Below are positions 17,631-25,160 of a DNA stretch of 64,000 bases, in pieces. The notes under the pieces were generated by a model. That model searched no databases. It was not told where the DNA came from and was given only the letters and a program-made list of their open reading frames with translations. A program made the position numbers and the translations under genes. This DNA is from Tenacibaculum singaporense (lineage in GTDB: Bacteria; Bacteroidota; Bacteroidia; Flavobacteriales; Flavobacteriaceae). The number at the start of each line of letters is the position of its first letter. The first letter of the stretch is position 1. The stretch spans positions 2,547,001-2,611,000 of the forward strand of contig NZ_CP032548.1 of the NCBI RefSeq assembly GCF_003867015.1. The letters run 5' to 3'.

Positions 17631-17879
17631 TTACCCTTTTAACTTTAAGTCTTGCATTAATTTGTTGAAAGTATCTGATGATGGTGTCAAATACACTTCA
17701 TCATCAACAAATAGTGTTGGATATTTAACTTGACCTTCATACAATTCTTTAGTGTGTTCTTTTGCTTCATCATCAACAGAAACATCTTTGTATTCAAATG
17801 GTACTTCTGCAGATTTTAGAAAGTTTTTATATGCAACTGTATGTGCATGTCCTTTTCTGCCGTATAAAACTATCTTCAT
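17631..17879 (-). CDS. glutaredoxin/UXX-star-like protein lacking the active-site cysteines
   Basis: The start at 17879 gives 82 residues and sits right after a perfect Shine-Dalgarno sequence; the longer frame to 17933 is rejected. The fold reads as thioredoxin/glutaredoxin: beta strand MKIVLY, the active-site loop position GRKGHAHT (residues 7-14), helix, and the cis-proline strand KYPTLFVDD (about 53-61). The usual CxxC or UxxT is replaced by HAHT, and the whole protein has no cysteine, so it cannot do thiol-disulfide exchange. It may bind a partner or cofactor instead. Located between marR and the GNAT gene. Confidence 0.72.
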   Translation of the reverse strand: MKIVLYGRKGHAHTVAYKNFLKSAEVPFEYKDVSVDDEAKEHTKELYEGQVKYPTLFVDDEVYLTPSSDTFNKLMQDLKLKG

Positions 17880-17883
17880 TTTT

Positions 17884-17892
17884 AACCTCCTT
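17884..17892 (-). promoter_or_regulatory. perfect Shine-Dalgarno sequence
   Basis: AAGGAGGTT on the minus strand, with GGAGG about six bases from the ATG at 17879. Strong Shine-Dalgarno sites are rare in Bacteroidota and I noticed no comparable one at the other starts I examined here. It decides the start of the glutaredoxin-like gene. Confidence 0.7.
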
Positions 17893-17973
17893 ATTTTGAG
17901 TACAAAAATACAAAATACACATTTATATACCAAGGAATATAAACTCTTTACAAATACTGAAAAGGAACTTTAT

Positions 17974-18255
17974 TTAAGCTAAAACGTCTGAGTATTCAGG
18001 CTTTTTATCAAAAACTGATTTAGCAAATGGGCATAATGGAAGTATTTTGATATTTTTACTTCTAGCAAACTCTACTGAGGCTGCTACCAACCTATATCCT
18101 GCTCCTTTTCCTCTTAAAGCATCACCAACTTCAGTATGATCTATAATTAATTTATCCTTACCTGCCCAAGTATACGTCATTAAAGCAGCTCTATTCCCTT
18201 CAACTTCAATATAGAACTCCCCTTTTTTATCATTGTCTTCTTGCTGTACTTTCAT
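17974..18255 (-). CDS. GNAT family acetyltransferase, short YjdJ type
   Basis: A 93-residue single-domain protein with GDALRGKGAGYRLVAASVEF (acetyl-CoA pyrophosphate-binding motif R/Q-x-x-G-x-G/A) and ILPLCPFAKSVFDKKPEY near the end, characteristic of the short YjdJ/GCN5-related group. Substrate unknown. Its start lies two bases after the stop of the upstream CDGSH gene, so it belongs to the DoxX-OsmC-FMN reductase-CDGSH operon and is its last member. Confidence 0.85.
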   Translation of the reverse strand: MKVQQEDNDKKGEFYIEVEGNRAALMTYTWAGKDKLIIDHTEVGDALRGKGAGYRLVAASVEFARSKNIKILPLCPFAKSVFDKKPEYSDVLA

Positions 18256-18257
18256 AA

Positions 18258-18689
18258 TTACCCTTTAAACTCAACTTTTACATGTGTACCATCACAATAT
18301 GGCTTGTTATGAGAAGCCCCACACCTGCAAAAAGCAGTTGTTTTATTTTTCTTTTCTGTTGTACCATCCGGATTAGTTACATGCAGAGTTCCGTAAATTA
18401 ATAAAGGACCATCTTCTAATGCTTCTACCTTAGTTTCTGTATGAGCTGCTGCTTGACTCCCTTCTCTTTTTGAAATGTATGATAAAGCTCCTGATGGGCA
18501 TTCCTCTACTTGCTTTTTAATTCTTTCTGTAGTAGCTCCATCCATGTTAATCCAAGGTCTATTTTGTGGATTAAAAACCTGTATCAAACCTTTCCAACAT
18601 TTTTTTGAATGGATACACTTGTTTGGCTTCCAAACTACAGTAATATCTTCATTACTATATTTTTTTACAATTTCCTTTGCTTCTGACAT
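18258..18689 (-). CDS. Fer4_19 plus CDGSH iron-sulfur protein
   Basis: A 143-residue two-domain protein. The N-terminal part has CIHSKKC (Cys25, Cys31) and ECPSGAL (Cys64), the divergent ferredoxin-like domain called Fer4_19. The C-terminal part has the CDGSH motif C-x-C-x2-S-x3-P-x-C-D-G-x-H (Cys121, Cys123, Cys132, His136), which binds a [2Fe-2S] cluster with three Cys and one His. Both domains occur together in many Bacteroidota. Probably a redox-sensing or electron-transfer protein in the stress operon. Confidence 0.9.
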   Translation of the reverse strand: MSEAKEIVKKYSNEDITVVWKPNKCIHSKKCWKGLIQVFNPQNRPWINMDGATTERIKKQVEECPSGALSYISKREGSQAAAHTETKVEALEDGPLLIYGTLHVTNPDGTTEKKNKTTAFCRCGASHNKPYCDGTHVKVEFKG

Positions 18690-18706
18690 AATATTAAGTT
18701 TTATGT

Positions 18707-19237
18707 TTATACTGCTTTTTGGAAAGTTGTAACTGCTTCTTTTATTTTTTCATTAAACTCCTCATTTACAATCCTTCCGTCATTAAAGTTATCATAAAAT
18801 TTCGGTAAAGAAAAATCTGCTATAACATTTGCTCCCATATGGGGAAAACCATTTTTAGCTATTGCCATTGACGACGCTCCTCCTCTACCTCCAGGAGAGG
18901 TTGATAATAATAGCATTGGTTTATTATGCCATACTTTTTGTTCTATACGCGACATCCAGTCTATAATATTCTTAAAAGCTACCGTAAAATTACCATTATG
19001 TTCTGCTAACGATACAGCTATTCCATCTGCTTCTTTAATTTTTTCTAGAAATATTACTGCATTTTCTGGTATGCCCTCTTCCATTTCTTTATCAACTCCA
19101 TAAATAGGCAATGGATAATCGTTTAAATCCAACACCGAAACTTCTGTTTCTTCTAATAAACCAGAAGCATATATTACTAATTGTTTATTTATTGATTTTT
19201 TACTATTACTACCCGCGAAAGCGATTATTTTTTTCAT
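18707..19237 (-). CDS. NADPH-dependent FMN reductase family protein
   Basis: A 176-residue flavodoxin-fold enzyme: phosphate-binding AFAGSNSKKSINKQLV near the N-terminus, AEHNGNFTVAFKNIIDW in the middle and STSPGGRGGASSM contacting FMN. The family reduces FMN, quinones, azo dyes or chromate with NAD(P)H. Its ATG is directly next to the OsmC stop codon, so the two are translationally coupled. Confidence 0.9.
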   Translation of the reverse strand: MKKIIAFAGSNSKKSINKQLVIYASGLLEETEVSVLDLNDYPLPIYGVDKEMEEGIPENAVIFLEKIKEADGIAVSLAEHNGNFTVAFKNIIDWMSRIEQKVWHNKPMLLLSTSPGGRGGASSMAIAKNGFPHMGANVIADFSLPKFYDNFNDGRIVNEEFNEKIKEAVTTFQKAV

Positions 19238-19648
19238 CTATGTTGTTATTTTTGAATCAATTTCTGTTTCACCTTTCACCATTTTAGCTACTGGACATTT
19301 ACCTGCTATTTCTAATAACTTGGTACGTTGTTCATCTGTAACTTCTTTTTCGAATGAAATTTCTTCTACTAATGATTTTTTTATTCCTTCTGGAGTTAAT
19401 TGTTCTTTTTGGCTGACATTTACTGTAACTTTTCCTAAGTCCCATCCTTTCCTCTCTGCATACATTCTCAAAGTAATTGACACACACCCACCAATTGCAG
19501 TTAGTAAATATTCTACTGGAGTTGGTCCGTTATCGTCTCCTCCTTTATCTAAAGGCTCATCAGTAACAGCAAAATGATTTCTCATTTTTGCTTCTGCTAA
19601 GTAATTTCGGTCAGTTAAAGTAACTGTTGCTATTGGATTATTGCTCAT
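19238..19648 (-). CDS. OsmC/Ohr family peroxide-handling protein
   Basis: A 136-residue protein with the two reactive cysteines of the family: Cys55 in AIGGCVSITLR and Cys118 in AGKCPVAKM. OsmC/Ohr proteins reduce organic hydroperoxides with dihydrolipoamide-type donors. Start overlaps the DoxX stop by one base (TAATG type), so translation is coupled. Belongs to the redox operon 19998-17974. Confidence 0.92.
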   Translation of the reverse strand: MSNNPIATVTLTDRNYLAEAKMRNHFAVTDEPLDKGGDDNGPTPVEYLLTAIGGCVSITLRMYAERKGWDLGKVTVNVSQKEQLTPEGIKKSLVEEISFEKEVTDEQRTKLLEIAGKCPVAKMVKGETEIDSKITT

Positions 19649-19998
19649 TATATTTTTTTACTATAAATATACGAAACTATTAATAGTACCATTGCCATTA
19701 CAGCTCCTGTTTGTTCTCCATCACCAATCATAAAATGAGCAAAAAAAGCTAGAATAAATGCAAAGAAAAAACCTGCATACGCCCATTCATTTAAAAACTT
19801 TCCTCTAAAAAACCATAACGCTACTAAACCTAATAGCTTAGCTACTGCATACGGGTAAATAATGTATGTTGGATACCCAAAGGCAGTAAACATTTTTGCC
19901 ACTTCTGCATGATTAAAAAAATACATTCCAGCTGAAAAAAACATTAATAATGTTAATAACCCTGTAGCTACATAAAAAATAATTTTATCTCTTTTCAT
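19648..19998 (-). CDS. DoxX-like membrane protein
   Basis: A 116-residue protein with four hydrophobic segments (about 8-26, 46-63, 72-90, 95-112), matching the DoxX-like family. Members often travel with redox and detoxification genes, as here, but have no settled activity. It is the first gene of the operon DoxX-OsmC-FMN reductase-CDGSH-GNAT; its promoter (TATATTTG at 20024-20031) faces away from the MarR-GNAT gene. Confidence 0.82.
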   Translation of the reverse strand: MKRDKIIFYVATGLLTLLMFFSAGMYFFNHAEVAKMFTAFGYPTYIIYPYAVAKLLGLVALWFFRGKFLNEWAYAGFFFAFILAFFAHFMIGDGEQTGAVMAMVLLIVSYIYSKKI

Positions 19999-20023
19999 TT
20001 TGTTTGTTGTTAAAATTCATTTA

Positions 20024-20031
20024 CAAATATA
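20024..20031 (-). promoter_or_regulatory. -7 box of the DoxX-OsmC redox operon
   Basis: TATATTTG on the minus strand, 25 bases before the DoxX ATG. Confidence 0.55.
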
Positions 20032-20131
20032 TAAAAATATTTTATTACTTTCCATGGCAAATATCACCTAGATATTTATTAAAATTAATATGTAAGTGCT
20101 TCAAATCAAAAAAACATATATATTTGTATTT

Positions 20132-20147
20132 ATATAAGTACTTATAT
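20132..20147. promoter_or_regulatory. 16-bp perfect palindrome, probable MarR operator
   Basis: ATATAAGTACTTATAT is its own reverse complement and overlaps the -7 box of the MarR-GNAT gene, the classic place for an autorepressor. It could also affect the divergent redox operon about 100 bases away. Confidence 0.6.
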
Positions 20148-20150
20148 TTG
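20143..20150 (+). promoter_or_regulatory. -7 box of the MarR-GNAT gene
   Basis: TATATTTG six bases before the ATG at 20157, with a TTTG at 20123-20126 as possible -33 element (16-base gap, slightly short). Confidence 0.55.
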
Positions 20151-20156
20151 TTAAAA

Positions 20157-21116
20157 ATGGACGCACTTAAAGGATTAGGAGAAATTGGATTAGGTTCTAG
20201 ATTAAAAAGGACTAGCGAATACATGATGCGCGAAACACAATTGGTGTACGATGAGTTTAATATTGATTTTGACCCTTACCTATTTCCTACTTTTAAAATT
20301 ATAAAAAACAAAGATGGTGTTACTAATACTGAGATTACCAACAGTTTAAAAACATCGCAGCCTGCTACTACTCAAGCTATTAATAAGCTTCATAAAAAAG
20401 GACTCATCTCCCTTAAAGAAGACAAATTGGATAAGCGAAAAAAAGTTGTTTTTGTTTCTAACAAAGGAAAGCAACTCATAGAAAATGTAACTCCTATATG
20501 GAATAGCATTGAACACATTATTAAAGAATACACTAATATAAAGTCTGAATCACTAACTGAACTTATAAATGAATTAGAGGCTAAGTTTAATGAAAAGTCT
20601 TTCAGCAAAGCTATTATAGAACACATAAAAATGAATACAACACAAAATACTATAGCAATTACCACGTTTAAGGAAGAATACAGCTCATCTTTTTATAACC
20701 TGAATATTGAATGGTTACAAACATTTTTCTACGTAGAACCTTATGATGAGGAAGTTTTAAGCAATCCTCACAAATATATTATTGACAAAGGAGGACATAT
20801 TTTCTTTGCTAAATTAAATAATGAAGTTGTAGGTACTGTTGCTTTAATGCCTATGAGCGAACCTAATGTTTATGAATTAACAAAAATGGCTGTTTCACCA
20901 AAACACAGGGGTTACAAAATAGGACAACAACTCATGCAACATTGTATTGATTTTGCAAAAGATAGACAGTTTGATAAATTGGTTTTATACTCAAACACGA
21001 AACTTGAAAACGCTATTTACATTTATAGAAAATTTGGCTTTTTAGAAATCCCTGTTGAGAAAGGTTGTCCTTATGAACGTTGCAATATTAAAATGGAATT
21101 AAAAACAAAGTCTTGA
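20157..21116 (+). CDS. MarR-GNAT fusion protein (regulator plus acetyltransferase)
   Basis: The start at 20157, right after the -7 box, gives 319 residues; the longer frame to 20004 crosses the promoter. Residues 1-150 are a MarR winged helix (TNTEITNSLKTSQPATTQAI, KLDKRKKVVFVSNKGK). Residues about 165-319 are a GNAT domain with MAVSPKHRGYKIGQQL (acetyl-CoA site) and LYSNTKLENAIYIYRKFGF. Such fusions are known in many bacteria; substrates are unknown. It is divergent from the redox operon and followed 11 bases later by a cupin gene. Confidence 0.9.
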   Translation: MDALKGLGEIGLGSRLKRTSEYMMRETQLVYDEFNIDFDPYLFPTFKIIKNKDGVTNTEITNSLKTSQPATTQAINKLHKKGLISLKEDKLDKRKKVVFVSNKGKQLIENVTPIWNSIEHIIKEYTNIKSESLTELINELEAKFNEKSFSKAIIEHIKMNTTQNTIAITTFKEEYSSSFYNLNIEWLQTFFYVEPYDEEVLSNPHKYIIDKGGHIFFAKLNNEVVGTVALMPMSEPNVYELTKMAVSPKHRGYKIGQQLMQHCIDFAKDRQFDKLVLYSNTKLENAIYIYRKFGFLEIPVEKGCPYERCNIKMELKTKS

Positions 21117-21127
21117 TTATTTAAGAT

Positions 21128-21505
21128 ATGAATACAACTCAAACAATTAACATCTTACAGGAAGCTGAAAAACTGAAAAATTACTTTTCTCCTAAAATAA
21201 TTTCTGAAGTTAACAATGAATATGTTAAGCTCGCCAAAATTAAAGGGGAAGATATTCCGTGGCATAATCACGAAAATGAAGATGAGCTTTTTTATATTAT
21301 CGATGGAAGTCTTTTAATGGAAATAGAAAATCAACCTAGTTTTACGATGAAAACAGGGGATCTATACGTAGTTCCTAAAGGTATCAATCACAGAGTTAGT
21401 TCTTCGGAAGATTGTTTAATTATGCTTATTGAAACAAAATCTACCAAACATACTGGTGATGTAATAACTCCTATTACGAAATCTATTGATAATCAAAAAT
21501 ATTAA
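21128..21505 (+). CDS. cupin domain protein
   Basis: A 125-residue single cupin: metal-site motif 1 WHNHENEDELFYIIDG (His/His/Glu) and motif 2 GDLYVVPKGINHRV. Small cupins of this type bind a divalent metal and include sugar isomerases, dioxygenases and sensor-like proteins; the substrate is not clear. It follows the MarR-GNAT gene closely and ends at a bidirectional terminator. Confidence 0.88.
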   Translation: MNTTQTINILQEAEKLKNYFSPKIISEVNNEYVKLAKIKGEDIPWHNHENEDELFYIIDGSLLMEIENQPSFTMKTGDLYVVPKGINHRVSSSEDCLIMLIETKSTKHTGDVITPITKSIDNQKY

Positions 21506-21552
21506 AGCATCAACATAAAAAACATATATTAATCTTTTATTACAACAATTAA

Positions 21553-21585
21553 AAAGGCAGTTGCTTATAGACAACTGCCTTTCCT
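21553..21585. terminator. bidirectional terminator
   Basis: Stem AAAGGCAGTTG / CAACTGCCTTT between convergent cupin and decarboxylase genes, with the better T-run on the minus strand. Confidence 0.85.
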
Positions 21586-21595
21586 TAAAAAAGCA

Positions 21596-22888
21596 TTACT
21601 TATTCCAATAAACCGAAGCTTGTCCGTATTGAAAATGAATAGGCACATGCGAAGGATCGTTTTGGAACATATATAATTCATGAGGCAGTTTTTCAAATAG
21701 CATAATAATATCTGAACCTCCAAATCTAAATTTACCAAACTCTTGACCTTTGACTACTGTTTGTCCTTGCAATTCTGTGTACATATCTACACCTGAAACC
21801 TGACACATTCCTATTGGTAGTATAGCAACCTTTCCTACTTCAGTACCTGCATCCATAATTACTAATCCTCTAGCTTGCGAAAACTCATATCCATTTTCTC
21901 CTCCATCTGGTGCATCAAACTGTCCATCTGATGCTGTTTCAACATTTAAATACACTTTTCCTTGTACTGGAAGAATCTCTAAAATTTTTCCACTAACTGG
22001 TGTATGAAAACGATGATAATCAAAAGGACTTAAAAAATAATGAATAAATGTACCTCCATAAAAATTTTCTCCATACTTACTATATTGCAATAGTTCATCT
22101 ACACTACCAATAGTATGTGTTCCTTTTAGCGTAATTTTATCTACATTCCCTTTTTTATCAATTGGATAATATGCTTTAAAAGTACAATCTGCAGGAGAAA
22201 CAATAATAGTATTATCATCTGGAGCTGCTATAGGACGTAAAGGAGAAATTCCCGTTTTAGGATCTGCATTATTAAATTCTCTATAAAAAAATTGATTAAA
22301 CGTTTTCCATTTACTTTCATTTTTTGAATATAAAGGGAAATTATAAACACTTTCTCCTTGAGCATTTTTATCATCTTTAAACGATTGCAACGTTTCCTTT
22401 GTTAAAGAAGCTTCTGTATCTAAGAAAGTTCCCCAAGCATTTGCAAAACTCACTAACCAATCAGCAAACTCAGGATAACTTTGCATCGTATTTCCTTCTG
22501 AATCTGCTTGGTCAATCAACCAATAGGATTGACAAAGTAAATCGTATACTTTTTGATTATATCCATTTTTAGTTCCATCACTTGTCCAAGCATTAGGATA
22601 TTCTGGGTCCCTGCTTTCATTTGGAATCATTTGCACATAAAGATCTAAGTAATCATAATATGCAGCTACAGTTTCTGGCCATCCTTTTCCTTTAAATTCT
22701 TTATCAATTGCTTTGTAAAGATCTTTATTTAAAGGTGGTATAGTTTTATCAGGACTTCCATTTTTTGATAATTCAACCGCTTTTTTTAATGACTCTCCAA
22801 GACTTTTTGCCATTGCTGGATTACCGTCTAAAATACTTTTCAGTTGTTCAACAACTGCTTCATGAGTTTCAATAGTTGTTGTTTCCAT
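21596..22888 (-). CDS. phosphatidylserine decarboxylase-like protein
   Basis: A 430-residue protein of the PSD-related group that has an extra N-terminal domain (residues about 40-170). The C-terminal catalytic part has FIHYFLSPFDYHRFHTPVSG and, at 390-393, GGSD where ordinary Psd has LGST; the Gly-Ser bond is the expected self-cleavage site that yields the pyruvoyl group. Members decarboxylate phosphatidylserine or, in fungi, aromatic amino acids, so lipid synthesis is not assured. No PssA gene is beside it. It is transcribed alone. Confidence 0.8.
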   Translation of the reverse strand: METTTIETHEAVVEQLKSILDGNPAMAKSLGESLKKAVELSKNGSPDKTIPPLNKDLYKAIDKEFKGKGWPETVAAYYDYLDLYVQMIPNESRDPEYPNAWTSDGTKNGYNQKVYDLLCQSYWLIDQADSEGNTMQSYPEFADWLVSFANAWGTFLDTEASLTKETLQSFKDDKNAQGESVYNFPLYSKNESKWKTFNQFFYREFNNADPKTGISPLRPIAAPDDNTIIVSPADCTFKAYYPIDKKGNVDKITLKGTHTIGSVDELLQYSKYGENFYGGTFIHYFLSPFDYHRFHTPVSGKILEILPVQGKVYLNVETASDGQFDAPDGGENGYEFSQARGLVIMDAGTEVGKVAILPIGMCQVSGVDMYTELQGQTVVKGQEFGKFRFGGSDIIMLFEKLPHELYMFQNDPSHVPIHFQYGQASVYWNK

Positions 22889-23218
22889 AATTAGTTTAGT
22901 TTTTAAATAATTCCTACTCTTTTATTAGAGGCTTTTCGGATACCACCCATGCAAATAAAAATTGATTATTAGGTTATTAAATACCTTGTCACAAATATTT
23001 GACATCCCTAAAATTCTGATAAAACAACTATCATTGGCCATGTTATCAGGTTACTCTAATTTAAAAAATCAATCTGTTAACCTTATACAAAAAACCATAA
23101 GTAATTGATTTTTAAACACAAAAGCAGCAATTCTAGTAATAAAAACAGATCAATTGTACTTTATAATAGCATCAAAAACAATGTATGTAGTATTTGAAAT
23201 TAATTATTTCTATAAAAA
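22889..23218. other. long intergenic region
   Basis: About 330 AT-rich bases upstream of the decarboxylase gene. It contains an imperfect dyad with TGTCA at 22987 and TGACA at 23000 flanking CAAATATTTG, which could be a regulatory site, but no ORF or RNA gene was recognised. Confidence 0.4.
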
Positions 23219-23245
23219 AACTCCACTTGTACAAGTGGAGTTCAA
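23219..23245 (-). terminator. terminator of aceA
   Basis: Perfect stem AACTCCACTTG / CAAGTGGAGTT with a 2-base loop, then seven T on the minus strand. It ends the aceA transcript about 135 bases after the stop; the 3' UTR between them also holds TTCCCG...CGGGAA and GTAAAC...GTTTAC pairs. Confidence 0.85.
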
Positions 23246-23377
23246 CTTCAAAATAAAATTTATAACTGCTAATTATAAATTTATAATATGTAAGCTCGGA
23301 AGTAAAATTCCCGCTATGTAAACAAACAATTGAAACAAACCAAACATAAACGGGAAGTTTACAAACAACTAAGATTT

Positions 23378-25009
23378 TTATACTGCTACGGCACTTTCTT
23401 CTTCTAGTCTTTTGTCTTTTGCTCCTGCTTCAAACTGATTAGACGTATTCTTTTCTCCACCGGCTTTTAACGCTTTATCTCCTGCGAAAAATGTTTTGTG
23501 ATCGTCTCCTAAATCAGAACCTGCCATTCGTTGGTGCTTTACACACGATACTCCTTTTCTAATTTCTTGTCGTTGCACTCCTCTTACATACGCTAACATT
23601 CCATCTTCTCCGAAGTAACCTTCTGTTAAATCATTCATATGTAGCGCTGTTGTATGGTATGTTGGTAAGGTAATTAAATGATGAAAAATACCTGCTTCCC
23701 TTGCACCATCAAGCTGGAAAGTACGAATTTTCTCATCTGCTCTATAGCATAATTCTGTACCATCATAAGCTGCATTCATTAAATTATTTCTATCATATCC
23801 TGTCATATTTTCTCCTTCTGCAACCATTTCATCATACACTTGATTACGGAAGTTTAATGTCCAATTAAACGATGGCGAGTTGTTGTACACCAATTTCGCA
23901 TTTGGCACTACAGCTCTTACCCTATTTACCATATTGGCTATTTGGCCAACGTGTGGTGTTGGTGTTTCAATCCATAACAAATCGGCACCATTTTGCAAAC
24001 TAGTTATACAATCTAGTACTACTCTATCAATATTCGTTCCTTCTCTAAACTTATACAAACCATTCGCCAAACGTACAGGGCGCACTAATTTTCCATCACG
24101 TTTTAACAGTACATCATCTTCTTTTGCTTCATCAATTGTAATTTCTTGAGCTTCTACAAATGCTAAATATTGAGAGGCTAAATCTCCTGGCTCTTGACTT
24201 ACTGGTAATTTTTGAGTTAACCCAGCTCCTTCCGAATCGGTTCTTGCTACAATAACCCCATCCTCTACTCCTAATTCTAAAAAGGCGTATCGAATTGCAT
24301 TTAATTTTGCTATAAAATCTTCGTGTGGTACAGTTACTTTTCCATCTTGATGCCCGCATTGTTTAGCATCTGAAACTTGATTTTCTATCTGGATAGCACA
24401 AGCACCAGCTTGAATCATTTTTTTAGCTAACAAATACGTAGCTTCTTCATTTCCAAAACCTGCATCAATATCAGCAATAATTGGAACTATATGTGTTTCG
24501 AAATTATCAATTTCACTCTGTACATCTTCTCCGTTTTCTAATCTTCTAAATAAATCGTTTAATTCAATAGCATCTGCTTGACGTAGAAAATCATAAATCT
24601 CCTCAATTAACGCAGGAATTGCTGTTTTTTCATGCATCGATTGATCTGGTAATGGACCAAACTCTGAACGCAATGCAGCTACCATCCATCCTGAAAGATA
24701 TAAATATCGTTTACTCGTTGTTTTGTGATGCTTTTTAACTGCAATCATTTTTTGTTGTGCTACGAATCCGTGCCAGCACCCCAATGATTGTGTATAATTA
24801 GACGAATCAGCATCGTAAGCTTCCATATCTTCTCGCATGATTGTAGCGGTGTATCTAGCGATATCTAAACCTGTTTTAAAACGGTTTTGCGCTACCATTC
24901 TAGCGGCATTTTCAGGAGAAACTGAGTTCCAAGTTGCTCCAAACTTTTTCTTTAATTCTTTTACTGTTTGTAAAGCAGAACTATAATTAGCGTGTGCTAA
25001 ATTTTTCAT
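23378..25009 (-). CDS. aceA: isocitrate lyase
   Basis: First enzyme of the glyoxylate shunt, splitting isocitrate into succinate and glyoxylate. The 543-residue protein carries the signature KQCGH at 216-220 with catalytic Cys218, preceded by ADIDAGFGNEEATYLLAKKM, and C-terminal NNSPSFNWTLNF. It is longer than the E. coli enzyme (434) and resembles the longer isocitrate lyase subgroup found in many bacteria. It lies 151 bases downstream of aceB on the same strand. Confidence 0.95.
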   Translation of the reverse strand: MKNLAHANYSSALQTVKELKKKFGATWNSVSPENAARMVAQNRFKTGLDIARYTATIMREDMEAYDADSSNYTQSLGCWHGFVAQQKMIAVKKHHKTTSKRYLYLSGWMVAALRSEFGPLPDQSMHEKTAIPALIEEIYDFLRQADAIELNDLFRRLENGEDVQSEIDNFETHIVPIIADIDAGFGNEEATYLLAKKMIQAGACAIQIENQVSDAKQCGHQDGKVTVPHEDFIAKLNAIRYAFLELGVEDGVIVARTDSEGAGLTQKLPVSQEPGDLASQYLAFVEAQEITIDEAKEDDVLLKRDGKLVRPVRLANGLYKFREGTNIDRVVLDCITSLQNGADLLWIETPTPHVGQIANMVNRVRAVVPNAKLVYNNSPSFNWTLNFRNQVYDEMVAEGENMTGYDRNNLMNAAYDGTELCYRADEKIRTFQLDGAREAGIFHHLITLPTYHTTALHMNDLTEGYFGEDGMLAYVRGVQRQEIRKGVSCVKHQRMAGSDLGDDHKTFFAGDKALKAGGEKNTSNQFEAGAKDKRLEEESAVAV

Positions 25010-25052
25010 AATTTTGTGATTGATAAGGTTATTAATTTTTAATTGATAGCTT

Positions 25053-25105
25053 GCCCTCTTAAATGTTGCCGCATTTTTGAGGGCTTTTTTTCTCGATAAT
25101 CGAGA
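25053..25105 (+). terminator. two hairpins between aceB and aceA
   Basis: GCCCTC...AAATG/CATTT...GAGGGC followed by TTTTTTT on the plus strand, then TCTCGAT/ATCGAGA. The T-run faces the plus strand, opposite to the ace genes, so it may stop antisense transcripts from aceA or act as an mRNA-stabilising hairpin between aceB and aceA. Confidence 0.5.
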
Positions 25106-25160
25106 TTTAAATTACTTTTCTCTACAAATATCTTCTAAGCTTACACCTAAATGGCTTATT

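Noticed and set aside
17631..17879. Selenocysteine at the glutaredoxin-like active site
   Set aside because: The codons at that site read His-Ala-His-Thr; there is no in-frame TGA.
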